From Aeromonas veronii (lineage in GTDB: Bacteria > Pseudomonadota > Gammaproteobacteria > Enterobacterales > Aeromonadaceae): a DNA stretch of 64,000 nucleotides. The DNA is taken from positions 2,099,501-2,163,500 of the forward strand of contig NZ_CP157875.1 in NCBI RefSeq assembly GCF_040215105.1. Direction: 5' to 3'. The position numbers and the translations under genes were made by a program. The notes below the pieces were generated by a model. It was not told the origin of the DNA, made no database searches, and worked only from the letters and a program-made list of their open reading frames with translations. Positions 17,653-25,799 of this stretch are shown here, piece by piece (position 1 is the first letter of the stretch; the number at the start of each line of letters is the position of its first letter).

Positions 17653-18816
17653 ATGGACATAGTGATAGTGGCGGCCAAACGCACCCCCATGGGCGCCTTC
17701 CAGGGGGCATTGAGCGGCCAGAGCGCTCCCGAACTTGGCGCCTGCGCCATCGCGGCGGCCATGGCATCGGCCGGCCTGCAAGGGGAGCAGATCGACGAGG
17801 TCTACATGGGCAATGTGCTGAGCGCAGGGGTGGGGCAGGCCCCCGCCCGTCAGGCGGCCCTCAAGGCGGGTCTGCCAAACCGCGTACCCTGCACCACCCT
17901 CAACAAGGTGTGCGGTTCGGGCATGAAGGCGGTGATGCTGGCGGCAGACAGCCTGCGCCTTGGCGATACCCGGGTGGTGGTCGCCGGCGGCATGGAGAGC
18001 ATGAGCCGGGCCCCTTACTTGCTGGACAAGGCGCGCACAGGCTATCGCATGGGCCACCAAAGCGTGCTGGATCACATGTTCCTCGATGGCCTGCAGGATG
18101 CCTATGAGGGGCAGTTGATGGGGCATTATGCCCAGGCCAGTGCCGACAAGGCGGGGCTGGCGCGCGCCGACATGGATGCCTTTGCCATCAGCTCGCTCCA
18201 GCGGGCCCTGGCGGCCCAGCAGAGCGGCGCCTTCGAGGCTGAACTGACCCCAGTGCTGGCAGGAGAGCAGATGCTGCTGGCCGATGACGAGCAGCCAGGC
18301 AAGGCCAGGCCCGACAAGATCCCCGCTCTCAAGCCCGCCTTCAGCAAGACGGGGACCATCACGGCGGCCAACTCCAGCTCCATCTCGGATGGGGCCGCGG
18401 CGCTCATCTTGATGCGCGCCGACACGGCGGCCGAGTGGGAGCTGCCCGTATTGGCGCGGATTGTCGGCTACCAGAGCCACGCCGCCTTGCCGGCGGAGTT
18501 CACCAGCGCCCCCGTCGGCGCCATCCAGATATTGCTGACCCGAGTGGGTTGGTCGGTGGAGGAGGTGGATCTGTTCGAGGTGAACGAGGCCTTCGCCATG
18601 GTGAGCATGCTGGCCATGGCGGGCTGCCAGATCCCCCATCAGAAGCTGAACGTGAACGGCGGCGCTTGCGCCTTGGGTCACCCTCTCGGGGCCAGCGGTG
18701 CCCGCATCCTGGTGACCCTGATCCACGCCTTGCGGGCCCGTGACCTCAAGCGGGGAGTGGCGAGCCTGTGCATCGGAGGCGGCGAGGCGACCGCCATGGC
18801 CATCGAGCTCCCCTGA
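17653..18816 (+). CDS. Acetyl-CoA C-acetyltransferase (thiolase)
   Basis: The 387-residue cytoplasmic enzyme interconverts two acetyl-CoA with acetoacetyl-CoA. The nucleophilic Cys is C87 in LNKVCGSGMKAVM; the C-terminal active-site motifs are NGGACALGHPLGASG and CIGGGEATA. Length fits biosynthetic or AtoB-type thiolases. The start at 17653 has AAGGAGAAG upstream. It is alone on its strand and divergent from a LiuR-like MerR regulator, which suggests a role in the end of leucine, fatty acid or ketone body breakdown. Its exact acyl preference cannot be told. Confidence 0.94.
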   Translation: MDIVIVAAKRTPMGAFQGALSGQSAPELGACAIAAAMASAGLQGEQIDEVYMGNVLSAGVGQAPARQAALKAGLPNRVPCTTLNKVCGSGMKAVMLAADSLRLGDTRVVVAGGMESMSRAPYLLDKARTGYRMGHQSVLDHMFLDGLQDAYEGQLMGHYAQASADKAGLARADMDAFAISSLQRALAAQQSGAFEAELTPVLAGEQMLLADDEQPGKARPDKIPALKPAFSKTGTITAANSSSISDGAAALILMRADTAAEWELPVLARIVGYQSHAALPAEFTSAPVGAIQILLTRVGWSVEEVDLFEVNEAFAMVSMLAMAGCQIPHQKLNVNGGACALGHPLGASGARILVTLIHALRARDLKRGVASLCIGGGEATAMAIELP

Positions 18817-18977
18817 TAGAGACGCCGTGGCGAGATGATTGACTGCTAATGTGCATATTTATGATGTTTTCATCTGGCTGAATGGGGTTTCGTGAGGCAA
18901 CTGGTTTCAATATAGCATGCTGGCAGCGCGCTATATCGACGCCGCATTGTCCCGCCAGCCCGCTGACCATGGCGCAA

Positions 18978-19006
18978 TAAAAAACCCTCCTGTGGAGGGT
19001 TTTTTT
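18978..19006. terminator. Bidirectional terminator between thiolase and pfkA
   Basis: AAACCCTCC (18982-18990) pairs with GGAGGGTTT (18994-19002), loop of 3, with A before and T after. It is close to the 3' end of pfkA on the minus strand. Confidence 0.9.
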
Positions 19007-19033
19007 ACAACGACCCGGTTCAGCCGGCTGGGC

Positions 19034-20005
19034 TTAGAACAGGGTGGTGGAGAGATCGTACAGCTCCTGATTGAACGGGCGCTTGAGGTTCTCGATGCAG
19101 TCGATGATGTCGTGATGCACCATCTCGTTGCCCTGGATCCCGACGCAGCGACCACCCTGGCCGGCCAGCAGTTGCTCGACGGCGAAGGCGCCCATGCGGC
19201 TGGACATGATGCGATCGCGGGCAGTGGGGGAGCCACCGCGCTGGATGTGGCCCAGGATGGTGGCGCGGGTTTCGCGGCCCGTCATGGACTCGATGTCTTT
19301 GGCCAGGGCGTTCACATCGGTGACGTGTTCACAGATGGTGATGATGGCGTGGCGCTTGCCCTTGGCTTCCCCTTCCTTGATCTGTTGCAGCAGCTTCTCT
19401 TTGTCAAAAGCCACTTCCGGCACGATCACGTACTCGGCGCCACCGGCGACCGCGGCAGACATGGCCAGATCACCGCAGTGACGACCCATGATCTCGACCA
19501 CGGAGATGCGGTGGTGGGAGCTGCAGGTGTCGCGCAGGCGGTCGATGGCATCCACCACCACGTTCAGGGCGGTGTCGAAACCGATGGTGAAGTCGGTGCC
19601 GGCGATGTCATTGTCGATGGTGCCCGGCAGGCCGATGCAGGGGAAACCCTCTTCGGTCAGCTTCTTGGCGCCCATGTAGGAGCCGTCACCGCCGATCACC
19701 ACCAGGGCGTCGATACCGTGTTTTTTCAGGTTCTCGATGGCTTCCGCACGGACTTTCGGATCTTTGAACGCGGGGAAACGAGCGGAGCCCAGGAAGGTAC
19801 CGCCACGGTTGACCACGTCGGAGACGCTGTGGCGCTCGAGTTTGACGATCCTGTCCTGGTGCAGGCCGAGGTAGCCATCATAGATGCCGTAGACTTCCAG
19901 GCCATGGTGCAGACTGGCGCGCACCACGGCGCGGATGGCTGCGTTCATACCCGGTGCGTCACCACCACTGGTCAAAACACCAATACGTTTGATTTGTTTG
20001 GTCAT
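19034..20005 (-). CDS. pfkA: ATP-dependent 6-phosphofructokinase
   Basis: PfkA phosphorylates fructose-6-phosphate to the 1,6-bisphosphate, the committed step of glycolysis. The 323-residue protein has [15 protein letters not shown] (ATP site), [27 protein letters not shown] with the catalytic Asp, and [12 protein letters not shown]. Length matches the tetrameric bacterial enzyme. The start at 20005 (MTKQIKRIG) has AGAGG upstream. It follows tpiA on the same strand, 153 bases away, past a stem-loop. In enteric bacteria pfkA is repressed by Cra; I saw no clear Cra site at this promoter. Confidence 0.98.
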   Translation of the reverse strand: MTKQIKRIGVLTSGGDAPGMNAAIRAVVRASLHHGLEVYGIYDGYLGLHQDRIVKLERHSVSDVVNRGGTFLGSARFPAFKDPKVRAEAIENLKKHGIDALVVIGGDGSYMGAKKLTEEGFPCIGLPGTIDNDIAGTDFTIGFDTALNVVVDAIDRLRDTCSSHHRISVVEIMGRHCGDLAMSAAVAGGAEYVIVPEVAFDKEKLLQQIKEGEAKGKRHAIITICEHVTDVNALAKDIESMTGRETRATILGHIQRGGSPTARDRIMSSRMGAFAVEQLLAGQGGRCVGIQGNEMVHHDIIDCIENLKRPFNQELYDLSTTLF

Positions 20006-20124
20006 GAGTGCCTCTGGATCCAAGTTGACGAAAATCAGTATCTGAAAATGCAGTCAGCCATCTGCTTACTATATCGGCTTTCCTATGAAAATGAGGGACT
20101 CGGTTTCATAGGAAAGGGGATAAG

Positions 20125-20151
20125 ACGAAGAGGGGACGGGCCCCTCTTCGT
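20125..20151 (-). terminator. Stem-loop after tpiA
   Basis: Eleven perfect pairs (20125-20135 with 20141-20151), loop of 5, start eight bases after the tpiA stop. Only a short pyrimidine run follows, so read-through into pfkA is possible. Confidence 0.65.
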
Positions 20152-20158
20152 GCGAGCC

Positions 20159-20914
20159 TTACTTGGCGGCGCCAGCGATGATCTGGGAGAAGTCGTCCAC
20201 TTTCAGGGACGCACCACCCACCAGGCCACCGTCGATGTCCGGCTGACCGAACAGGTCGGCTGCGGTCGCGCCAGTGACGGAACCACCGTACAGGATCTGC
20301 ACCTTGGCGGCGACGGCTGCGTCGAAACCGGCCAGGTACTGACGGATATGGGCGTGCACGGCCTGGGCGATTTCCGGGGTGGCGGTCTTGCCGGTACCGA
20401 TGGCCCATACCGGCTCGTAGGCGACGACGGCGTTGGCGAAGGAGGCGATGCCACAACGGTCGATCACGGCTTTGAGCTGGGTTTCAACCACGGTGTTGGT
20501 GGTGCCGGCTTCAAACTGAGCCAGGGTCTCGCCGATGCACAGTACCGGGATCAGGCCACCTTTCTGGATAGCTTCGTACTTGGCGGCAACCACGTCGTCG
20601 GTCTCTGCGTGCAGGGTACGACGCTCGCTGTGACCGACCAGGGAGTAGGTGCAACCGAAGGCCTTGAGCATGGAGGGGGCGTTCTCGCCGGTGAAGGCGC
20701 CGGACTCGTGAACGTCGGCGTTCTGGGCACCGTAGGCAATCTTGCTGCCAGCGGTCAGTTGCTCAACCAGACCCAAAAAGATAACCGGCGGGCAGACGGC
20801 GACTTGTACCGAAGGATGAGCGGCCGCAGCCGGGGTCAGTCCTTTGATCAGGGCTTCAACAGAAGCCTTGGTGCCGTTCAGTTTCCAGTTACCCATTACC
20901 AGGTGCTGTCTCAT
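20159..20914 (-). CDS. tpiA: Triose-phosphate isomerase
   Basis: TpiA interconverts dihydroxyacetone phosphate and glyceraldehyde-3-phosphate. The 251-residue TIM barrel starts MRQHLVMGNWKLNGTK, holding the Asn and Lys of the active site (N9, K11); the catalytic His is in GHSERR and the catalytic Glu in VAYEPVWAIGTGK. The ribosome site AGGAG is well placed. It lies upstream of pfkA on the same strand. An FNR-like palindrome sits about 100 bases upstream of the start. Confidence 0.99.
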   Translation of the reverse strand: MRQHLVMGNWKLNGTKASVEALIKGLTPAAAAHPSVQVAVCPPVIFLGLVEQLTAGSKIAYGAQNADVHESGAFTGENAPSMLKAFGCTYSLVGHSERRTLHAETDDVVAAKYEAIQKGGLIPVLCIGETLAQFEAGTTNTVVETQLKAVIDRCGIASFANAVVAYEPVWAIGTGKTATPEIAQAVHAHIRQYLAGFDAAVAAKVQILYGGSVTGATAADLFGQPDIDGGLVGGASLKVDDFSQIIAGAAK

Positions 20915-21013
20915 CTTCTATATCTCCTAGGCATTTGATTGCGCGACATTATATGAATTGAACCGAGCCCAAGATAGCTGACCCGGCGGCAAATGACGTA
21001 ATTTTTTTTCGCT

Positions 21014-21033
21014 TTCCTGATCCAAATCAGGAA
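21014..21033. promoter_or_regulatory. FNR-like palindrome upstream of tpiA
   Basis: A perfect inverted repeat of eight bases (TTCCTGAT, CCAA, ATCAGGAA) contains TGAT-N4-ATCA, the core of the FNR site TTGAT-N4-ATCAA with C and G at the outer positions. It is 100 bases before the tpiA start and 17 bases past the elyC stop. It is followed on the minus strand by A rather than T, so it does not look like a terminator for elyC. Confidence 0.45.
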
Positions 21034-21049
21034 TGGAATCGTCAAACGC

Positions 21050-21820
21050 TCATTCGTTGACCTGGCCCCGCAGACGGGCCCACCATACCCCAATCCACTC
21101 GTGAATGGCAGCCTCGGAATACATCAGATAACGCCCCTTCGGCAGGTAGGTGTACAGAGGTTGCGGCTGCTGACTCTGCTTGGCGGTGTAATCCGTGGGG
21201 GCTGGCACCGCATCGAGTCCCTGGGCGCGATAGAGCGCCATGGCTCTGGGCAGATGGGTGGCCGAGCTCACCAGCGCCACCCGCTTGCCCTTGAGGTGGC
21301 GGGCGATGCTGACCGCTTCATCATGGGTGTCTTTGTTGTTTTCAAACAACGTCATGCGCTCGCGCGAGATGCCGAGGCTCGTCGCCATGCGGGCGTTGAC
21401 CTCGGCGTTCGACAGGGGATCCCCCGCCACGGCGCCGGAGAAGATGAGCTCTGCCTTCGGATAGGCCTCGGCGAGGCGTACCCCCTCCAGGGTGCGGGCC
21501 AGTGCGATGTTGTTCTGCCAGGCGCGCTCTGGCACGGCCGGATCGCTCACATGGCCGTTGCCGAGCACCACGATGGCCTCGATATCCGGATGCTGGGTGG
21601 CCTCGAAGGGGGGATAGGTCTGCTCCAGATTGCGGGCCAGCTCGTAGCTGACCGGGCGCATTCCCATCATGGCGATGAGCATGAAGGCGCAACTTGCCAG
21701 CAGCTTGCCGCTCTTCTGGAAGCGGGTGAACCAGAGCAGCAGCAAGGCCAGCAGCAGCAAGGAAAGGGAGAAGGGGAGTGGCATCAGCAACTGGCCAAGC
21801 CATTTCTTGAGTTCAAACAA
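21050..21820 (-). CDS. elyC: Envelope biogenesis factor ElyC (DUF218/YdcF family)
   Basis: The 256-residue inner-membrane protein matches ElyC (YcbC), needed in E. coli for peptidoglycan synthesis at low temperature. Two membrane helices lie at about residues 14-32 and 39-55. The DUF218 domain follows: AIVVLGNGHV, AELIFSGAVAGDPLSNAEVN, NKDTHDEAVSIA and ALVSSATHLPRAMALY. E. coli ElyC is 259 residues. It is alone in its transcript as far as I can see. Confidence 0.93.
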   Translation of the reverse strand: MFELKKWLGQLLMPLPFSLSLLLLALLLLWFTRFQKSGKLLASCAFMLIAMMGMRPVSYELARNLEQTYPPFEATQHPDIEAIVVLGNGHVSDPAVPERAWQNNIALARTLEGVRLAEAYPKAELIFSGAVAGDPLSNAEVNARMATSLGISRERMTLFENNKDTHDEAVSIARHLKGKRVALVSSATHLPRAMALYRAQGLDAVPAPTDYTAKQSQQPQPLYTYLPKGRYLMYSEAAIHEWIGVWWARLRGQVNE

Positions 21821-22195
21821 ACAAGGCTCCAGGGGTTCTCAATCACACATCGTCGTGTCGTTTTGCGGGTGGACGTGACCTCACACCGCAGCGGCGTTCT
21901 TCGCCAAAGAGGTGCCATGTCGGCGTTTCGCCAATCGAGCATCACTGTACCTTATCCACTTCTGTTTATCTTGCAACCCAAGGGGGTCGATGAAGGAGCA
22001 TCCCCTGTTGTTGGACACGGGGTGGTGAGGGGATGATGAAAAAGCCCTGCCGGATCTGGCAGGGCTTTGGGTTTCGCATCAAGCGATGGCGTGTGATTGT
22101 TTTTGTGTGACGATGCGCCAGGCTGGTGGCGTCTAACGTGGGTTATTCATGACTCGCATGCGATGTGAGGTAGCCGGCATCATTGGTTATCGGCC
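21821..22195. other. Intergenic region, elyC to doxX
   Basis: This 375-base region holds the presumed elyC promoter and the doxX terminator at 22040-22067. I see no coding frame with a ribosome site and no repeats apart from that terminator. Confidence 0.6.
22036..22068 (-). terminator. Terminator downstream of doxX, copy of the one at 24232
   Basis: AAAGCCCTGCC pairs with GGCAGGGCTTT; on the minus strand five T follow. The arms are almost identical to those of the terminator at 24232-24264. Confidence 0.8.
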
Positions 22196-22630
22196 TTATC
22201 GCCAGCTTGATTGACCGCCAAGGGCGTAACGGCCTGCCCCCATGAAGGCCACCGCCAGTGCCCCGACAAAGAAATAGACCAGGCTCTCGATACCCCAGGC
22301 TCCAACCGCCGTCAGTTGCCAGGTTTCACCGATCCCCACCATCAACCAGGCGACGACCATGGTGAAGGCAAGCCCGAGGGCGGAGAGGCGGGTGAGGATG
22401 CCGAGGATGATCAGCAGTGGTGCGACCACTTCCCCCAGCAAGACCCCGTAGGCGATAAAGCCGGGCAATCCCTTGGCGACCAGCATGGCATAGATGCCGT
22501 CCACGCCGTCGATCAGCTTGTGCAGGCCGTGAAACAACATCAAGCCCCCGACCGCCAGTCTCAGCAGCAATTTGCCAAGATCTTCGTGATGCAGCAGGCG
22601 ATTGACGTTGTTCAATAATGTCTCAACCAT
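22196..22630 (-). CDS. DoxX-family membrane protein
   Basis: The 144-residue protein has four membrane helices and the DoxX pattern: LGKLLLRLAVGGLMLFHGLH near residue 19, GVLLGEVVAPLLIILGI near 63 and AVAFMGAGRYALGG at the end. DoxX proteins are subunits or partners of quinone- or thiosulfate-linked redox enzymes, but many free-standing ones have no known role. It is on the same strand as the RES/Xre pair, separated from it by a 330-base region with a stem-loop. Confidence 0.88.
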   Translation of the reverse strand: MVETLLNNVNRLLHHEDLGKLLLRLAVGGLMLFHGLHKLIDGVDGIYAMLVAKGLPGFIAYGVLLGEVVAPLLIILGILTRLSALGLAFTMVVAWLMVGIGETWQLTAVGAWGIESLVYFFVGALAVAFMGAGRYALGGQSSWR

Positions 22631-22960
22631 TTGAAAGTATTCCCTTTACGATCATTTTAATGCCAGCTTCCACTGGGTTTTCTGGTGCATGGACGGTGCG
22701 ATAAAAGGAAGCGCCTCCCCGATCACCATGGCCGCCACTCTACGCCGCAAGGGGAGAGATAAAATTGAGAGAAATCAAGGAAACGGATCTAAATGATAAG
22801 TATTCATATTAGATGGGCGGTTAAATGAGCCGTTGAGGCAAGGCGACGAGAACAAGCCCTGTTATTGATATGGACATTTTTAAGTATCACCGCCCAGCAG
22901 GCTACTCAACACAACAGCCCCACTCATCGGGTGGGGCTGTTGTCGCGTTAGGAGGGGAGA
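22631..22960. other. AT-rich intergenic region, doxX to the RES gene
   Basis: This 330-base stretch is clearly more AT-rich than its surroundings, mainly 22760-22900, and should hold the doxX promoter. It ends with the RES/Xre stem-loop at 22911-22943. No coding frame stands out. Confidence 0.6.
22911..22943 (-). terminator. Stem-loop after the RES toxin gene
   Basis: Thirteen complementary bases (22911-22923 and 22931-22943) with a 7-base loop. No T run follows on the minus strand, so it may need help to terminate. Confidence 0.65.
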
Positions 22961-23653
22961 TCACTCCCCATATAGCCTGATCTCCAGCACATTGGCGATG
23001 GCGCTGCCGTTCCAGTGGTACTCCAGATGCTGGGTCTGGTGGATTTTGGTGATGAGGCGGGGGCGGTAGAGCACGTAGCAGTCGTGGCCGCTGTGGCGCA
23101 CCGAGCGATAATGAATACCATCCTGGCCCAGGCTCTGCTGCTCCCGGGCAAACTCCTGAGAATGCCCATAATCGGTGGCGTGATAGAGGGGGGAGGCGAG
23201 GTAACTATCCCCGCGGATATCGACGAGGCGGGCGCAGAACTCGGTGTGGAGCACCCGCATCTGCAGCTTCTGGGCCGGCTCCCGGGTGTAGCCGAAGACG
23301 CGCTCCTGGTGATAGACGGTCTCCTTCACCGCGGTATCGAGGACAGGGGCGCAGTAGTAGCCGCCAAAGTCCCCCGTGGTGAAGCGGGCCCCCTCGGGGC
23401 TCAGATGGGTGAAGGCGGCCATCACATAGCTGCCACCGGCCAATCCCACCAGCCAATCCTCTTTCGGCACTCGCGTCAGCTCGCCGGCCTCTTCCCGCAG
23501 GCGATCGTTGGTGAGGGCCTCGACGGCCCAGACCGCCTCCAGTTCGTCGGCATTGGCCACATCCTCATAGAGGCAGATGGGGGGATAGCGGCTCGGTATG
23601 ATGCGAAAGGCGTGTTGATCGTCCAACTCGCTTAAGGGCGGGGCGACGGTCAT
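22961..23653 (-). CDS. RES-domain toxin of a RES/Xre toxin-antitoxin pair
   Basis: RES toxins destroy cellular NAD+. The 230-residue protein has the family pattern: AFRIIPSRYPPI near the start with the conserved Arg, then SPEGARFTTGDFGGYYCAP, and DTAVKETVYHQERVF, where the Glu and His are typical. The length is usual. Its ATG overlaps the TGA of the antitoxin gene by one base (TGATG), so the toxin is made only after the antitoxin is translated. All parts of the RES fold seem present, so an active toxin is likely. The final residues EIRLYGE match other members. Confidence 0.9.
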   Translation of the reverse strand: MTVAPPLSELDDQHAFRIIPSRYPPICLYEDVANADELEAVWAVEALTNDRLREEAGELTRVPKEDWLVGLAGGSYVMAAFTHLSPEGARFTTGDFGGYYCAPVLDTAVKETVYHQERVFGYTREPAQKLQMRVLHTEFCARLVDIRGDSYLASPLYHATDYGHSQEFAREQQSLGQDGIHYRSVRHSGHDCYVLYRPRLITKIHQTQHLEYHWNGSAIANVLEIRLYGE

Positions 23654-24057
23654 CAGGCCTGACCCCCACGCCAGGCGTGCAGGCGGGTCGCGACCTCATA
23701 GAGATCGGCCACACGCCCCCCCTGCATGACGTCCATGGCGCTGCGCCCTGCGAAGAAGGGGTGGCTGTTGGGCTTGCGCACCCAGCCGTAGATGCTCTCA
23801 TCGAGGCTGAACAGCAGTCGCAAGCTCTTGTGGATGTTGAGGATGTAGCTCATCCGCTCCTGCAGATCGACCCCCAGACGGATGCCGCCGCTCGACTCCT
23901 TGTATTTGTTCAAGGTTGAGCGGGAGGAAATGCCAAGAAGGGTCAGCTGTTCATCTGTGTTGCACTGCCATTTATCCAGGATCCGAAACACCACCGGCAG
24001 CGCCTTGCTGGGGTCGATGGCGTTTTCTTGCCGGGATACCTGTGCTGTTGCGACCAT
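23653..24057 (-). CDS. Xre/MbcA/ParS-family antitoxin of the RES toxin
   Basis: The 134-residue protein has an N-terminal Xre-type helix-turn-helix region (about residues 24-75, with QLTLLGISSRSTLNKYKES) and a C-terminal DUF2384 toxin-binding domain (LRLLFSLDESIYGWVRKPN, then FFAGRSAMDVMQGG). It should bind and neutralise the RES toxin and repress the operon. A GGAGG site five bases before the ATG is the best in the region, fitting higher output of antitoxin than toxin. The toxin gene follows with a one-base overlap. Confidence 0.9.
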   Translation of the reverse strand: MVATAQVSRQENAIDPSKALPVVFRILDKWQCNTDEQLTLLGISSRSTLNKYKESSGGIRLGVDLQERMSYILNIHKSLRLLFSLDESIYGWVRKPNSHPFFAGRSAMDVMQGGRVADLYEVATRLHAWRGGQA

Positions 24058-24130
24058 GATGCCTCCTTATCTTCTGTGCTGGCGAGGGCGATGATATGGC
24101 CTGTCGCCTGATCATCAGTGTAGAAGAGTT

Positions 24131-24170
24131 GTACACATATGTACACGACTAGGTGTAAGTGAACATATGT
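24131..24170. promoter_or_regulatory. Candidate antitoxin operator: two ACATATGT palindromes
   Basis: Perfect 8-bp palindromes ACATATGT occur at 24135-24142 and 24163-24170, 28 bp apart. The first lies between direct repeats of GTACAC. They are 78-113 bases upstream of the antitoxin start, where autoregulation would be expected. Confidence 0.45.
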
Positions 24171-24231
24171 GATTATGGCCGTTATGGCGACTCTCCTGGT
24201 CGGTCCATGACTGGACTGGGAGAGGGACCAA

Positions 24232-24264
24232 CAAAAAGCCCTGCCAATGTGGCAGGGCTTTTGT
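24232..24264 (-). terminator. Terminator of the TyrP-type permease gene
   Basis: Thirteen pairs (24234-24246 with 24250-24262), loop of 3. The stem carries A and T runs on both sides and could work in either direction. Confidence 0.9.
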
Positions 24265-24282
24265 CTTCTGAACTGATGAGGA

Positions 24283-25476
24283 TCAGAGCGCGGGCAGGAG
24301 GCCGAGGCTCACGCTTATCTGCACCCCGACGATCAGCACCCCCATGGCACCGGCGAGCCCGAGGGCCAGCACGCCACCCGGGGCGCGGTAGTGATGCGCT
24401 TCAGCCCGTTTGCGACTCTGCCATACCATGGCCACCGGTAGCAGCACCGCCAGCACCGCCAGCGCGATGGCGGCGTAGCCGAGCGCCATGATGAAGCCTT
24501 GCGGGAAGTAGAGGGCGAACAGCAGGGGCGGCACAAAGGTGATAATGCCTGTCTGCACGCGGCCGCTGGCGTTGTCCTTGCGGCGGGTCACCTTGGCCAT
24601 GAAGTCAAACAGGCCGAGGGTCACCCCGAGGAAGGAGGTGGCGAGCGCGAGATCTGCAAAGATATGCATCGCCTGATTGAAGGCAGGCCAGCTGACCAGG
24701 TTGCCGACGTTGGCGAGCAGGCTGTCCAGGGCACCGCCGGTCTGGATCAGGCTCTCTTGGCCGAGCAGGCCCAGGATGGCCACCTGCCACAGTACGTAGA
24801 GGATGAGGGGCAGGGCTGAGCCCCACACGAAGACCCGGCGCAATTGCTTGGGGCAATCACCGAGGTAGAGCATCACGCTCGGGATGGAACCGTGGAAGCC
24901 GAACGAGGTGAAGATGACCGGCAGGCCCGCCAGCAGCAGGCCCTGGCCGAGCGGCATGGAGAGCAGGTGCTGGCCTTCGGCGCGGGGCAGCAGCAGGGCC
25001 AGCACCCCAACCATGATCACCAATTTCACGGTGAACATCAGCCGATTGAGGTAATCCACCTGTTTGGTGCCGACGCACACCATGCCGCCAAACAGCAGGG
25101 TGAAGGCCCAGGCGGCCTGCTCCTGGCTGACGTTCATGCCCGCATCGGCCAGAGCCTGTGCCAGCAGGCTGCTGCCACCACTGATGTAGGCAGAGGCCAG
25201 CGAGTAGAACAGCATCAGGATGCAGAAGGAGGCGATGCGCTTGCCCCAGGGGCCGAGCAGCTGATCCGCCAGTTGGTGCAGGTACCACTTGCCGGTGTTG
25301 AGGCTCGCCTCCACCTGCAGCATGGCGGTGAAGGCCATCAGGGCCCAGAGCCCGACCATCAGCAGCAGGGTGGCGGGGCCGCCGAGGGAAGAAGAGGCGA
25401 GCGGCAGGGCCAGCATGCCGGCGCCTATGGTAGTGCCGGCGATGAGCAGGGTACAACCGAGAGTCTTGGTGTTCAT
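24283..25476 (-). CDS. Aromatic amino acid permease (HAAAP family, TyrP/Mtr type)
   Basis: The 397-residue inner-membrane protein has eleven predicted helices and the family start TLGCTLLIAGTTIGAGMLAL, plus FTSFGFHGSIPSVMLYLG in the middle. The family imports tyrosine, tryptophan or phenylalanine with protons; TyrP of E. coli is 403 residues. The start at 25476 (MNTKTLGC) is favoured; an ATG nine bases upstream is possible and the longer frame from 25581 is not. Which amino acid it carries cannot be settled. I did not find a full TyrR box upstream. Confidence 0.9.
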   Translation of the reverse strand: MNTKTLGCTLLIAGTTIGAGMLALPLASSSLGGPATLLLMVGLWALMAFTAMLQVEASLNTGKWYLHQLADQLLGPWGKRIASFCILMLFYSLASAYISGGSSLLAQALADAGMNVSQEQAAWAFTLLFGGMVCVGTKQVDYLNRLMFTVKLVIMVGVLALLLPRAEGQHLLSMPLGQGLLLAGLPVIFTSFGFHGSIPSVMLYLGDCPKQLRRVFVWGSALPLILYVLWQVAILGLLGQESLIQTGGALDSLLANVGNLVSWPAFNQAMHIFADLALATSFLGVTLGLFDFMAKVTRRKDNASGRVQTGIITFVPPLLFALYFPQGFIMALGYAAIALAVLAVLLPVAMVWQSRKRAEAHHYRAPGGVLALGLAGAMGVLIVGVQISVSLGLLPAL

Positions 25477-25799
25477 GAGGTTCATCCGAAATGGGAAAAG
25501 AGTGCCAGGGGCAGTGGTGGCAAGGCGCCTCCGGGGGCGAGGCCGGAGGCTAGGGATATCGGAATGGACGCATCTGTACACTAGACCTGTCTATTGTAAA
25601 AGTTGGTTGCCACGTTAGCGGATTAAAATAGTGGTTACAAGGGGTAAAGACTGTGGTTTGTACTGCCTGGTGGCAATGAGTGGAAATAAATGATGACAGT
25701 ATGGCGTTGGGAGTGGTGAAAAATACGCCGACGAGCCATCTCGTCGGCGCAGGGGTCAGCGTCTGGCGTGGCGCCGGTGTTGGGAGACCGGCGGGAGGG
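25477..25799. other. Intergenic region, permease to cra
   Basis: The 323 bases contain the permease promoter region and the cra terminator at 25721-25749. On the minus strand TTTACA (25600-25595) followed about 16 bases later by TACAGA could be the permease promoter, but the match is weak. I see no gene. Confidence 0.5.
25719..25751 (-). terminator. Terminator of cra
   Basis: Ten pairs (25726-25735 with 25740-25749), loop of 4, followed on the minus strand by TATTTTTC. Confidence 0.85.

Noticed and set aside
18917-20938. Plus-strand 673-codon frame across pfkA and the start of tpiA
   Set aside because: It crosses a terminator and two certain minus-strand genes.
22791-22810. Fur-box-like sequence (AATGATAAGTATT) upstream of doxX
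   Set aside because: Only about 10 of 14 core positions fit and it lies in AT-rich DNA, where such matches arise by chance.
25590-25670. TyrR half-sites upstream of the aromatic permease gene
   Set aside because: TGTAAA-like and TTTACA-like pieces occur but not with the required spacing and order.
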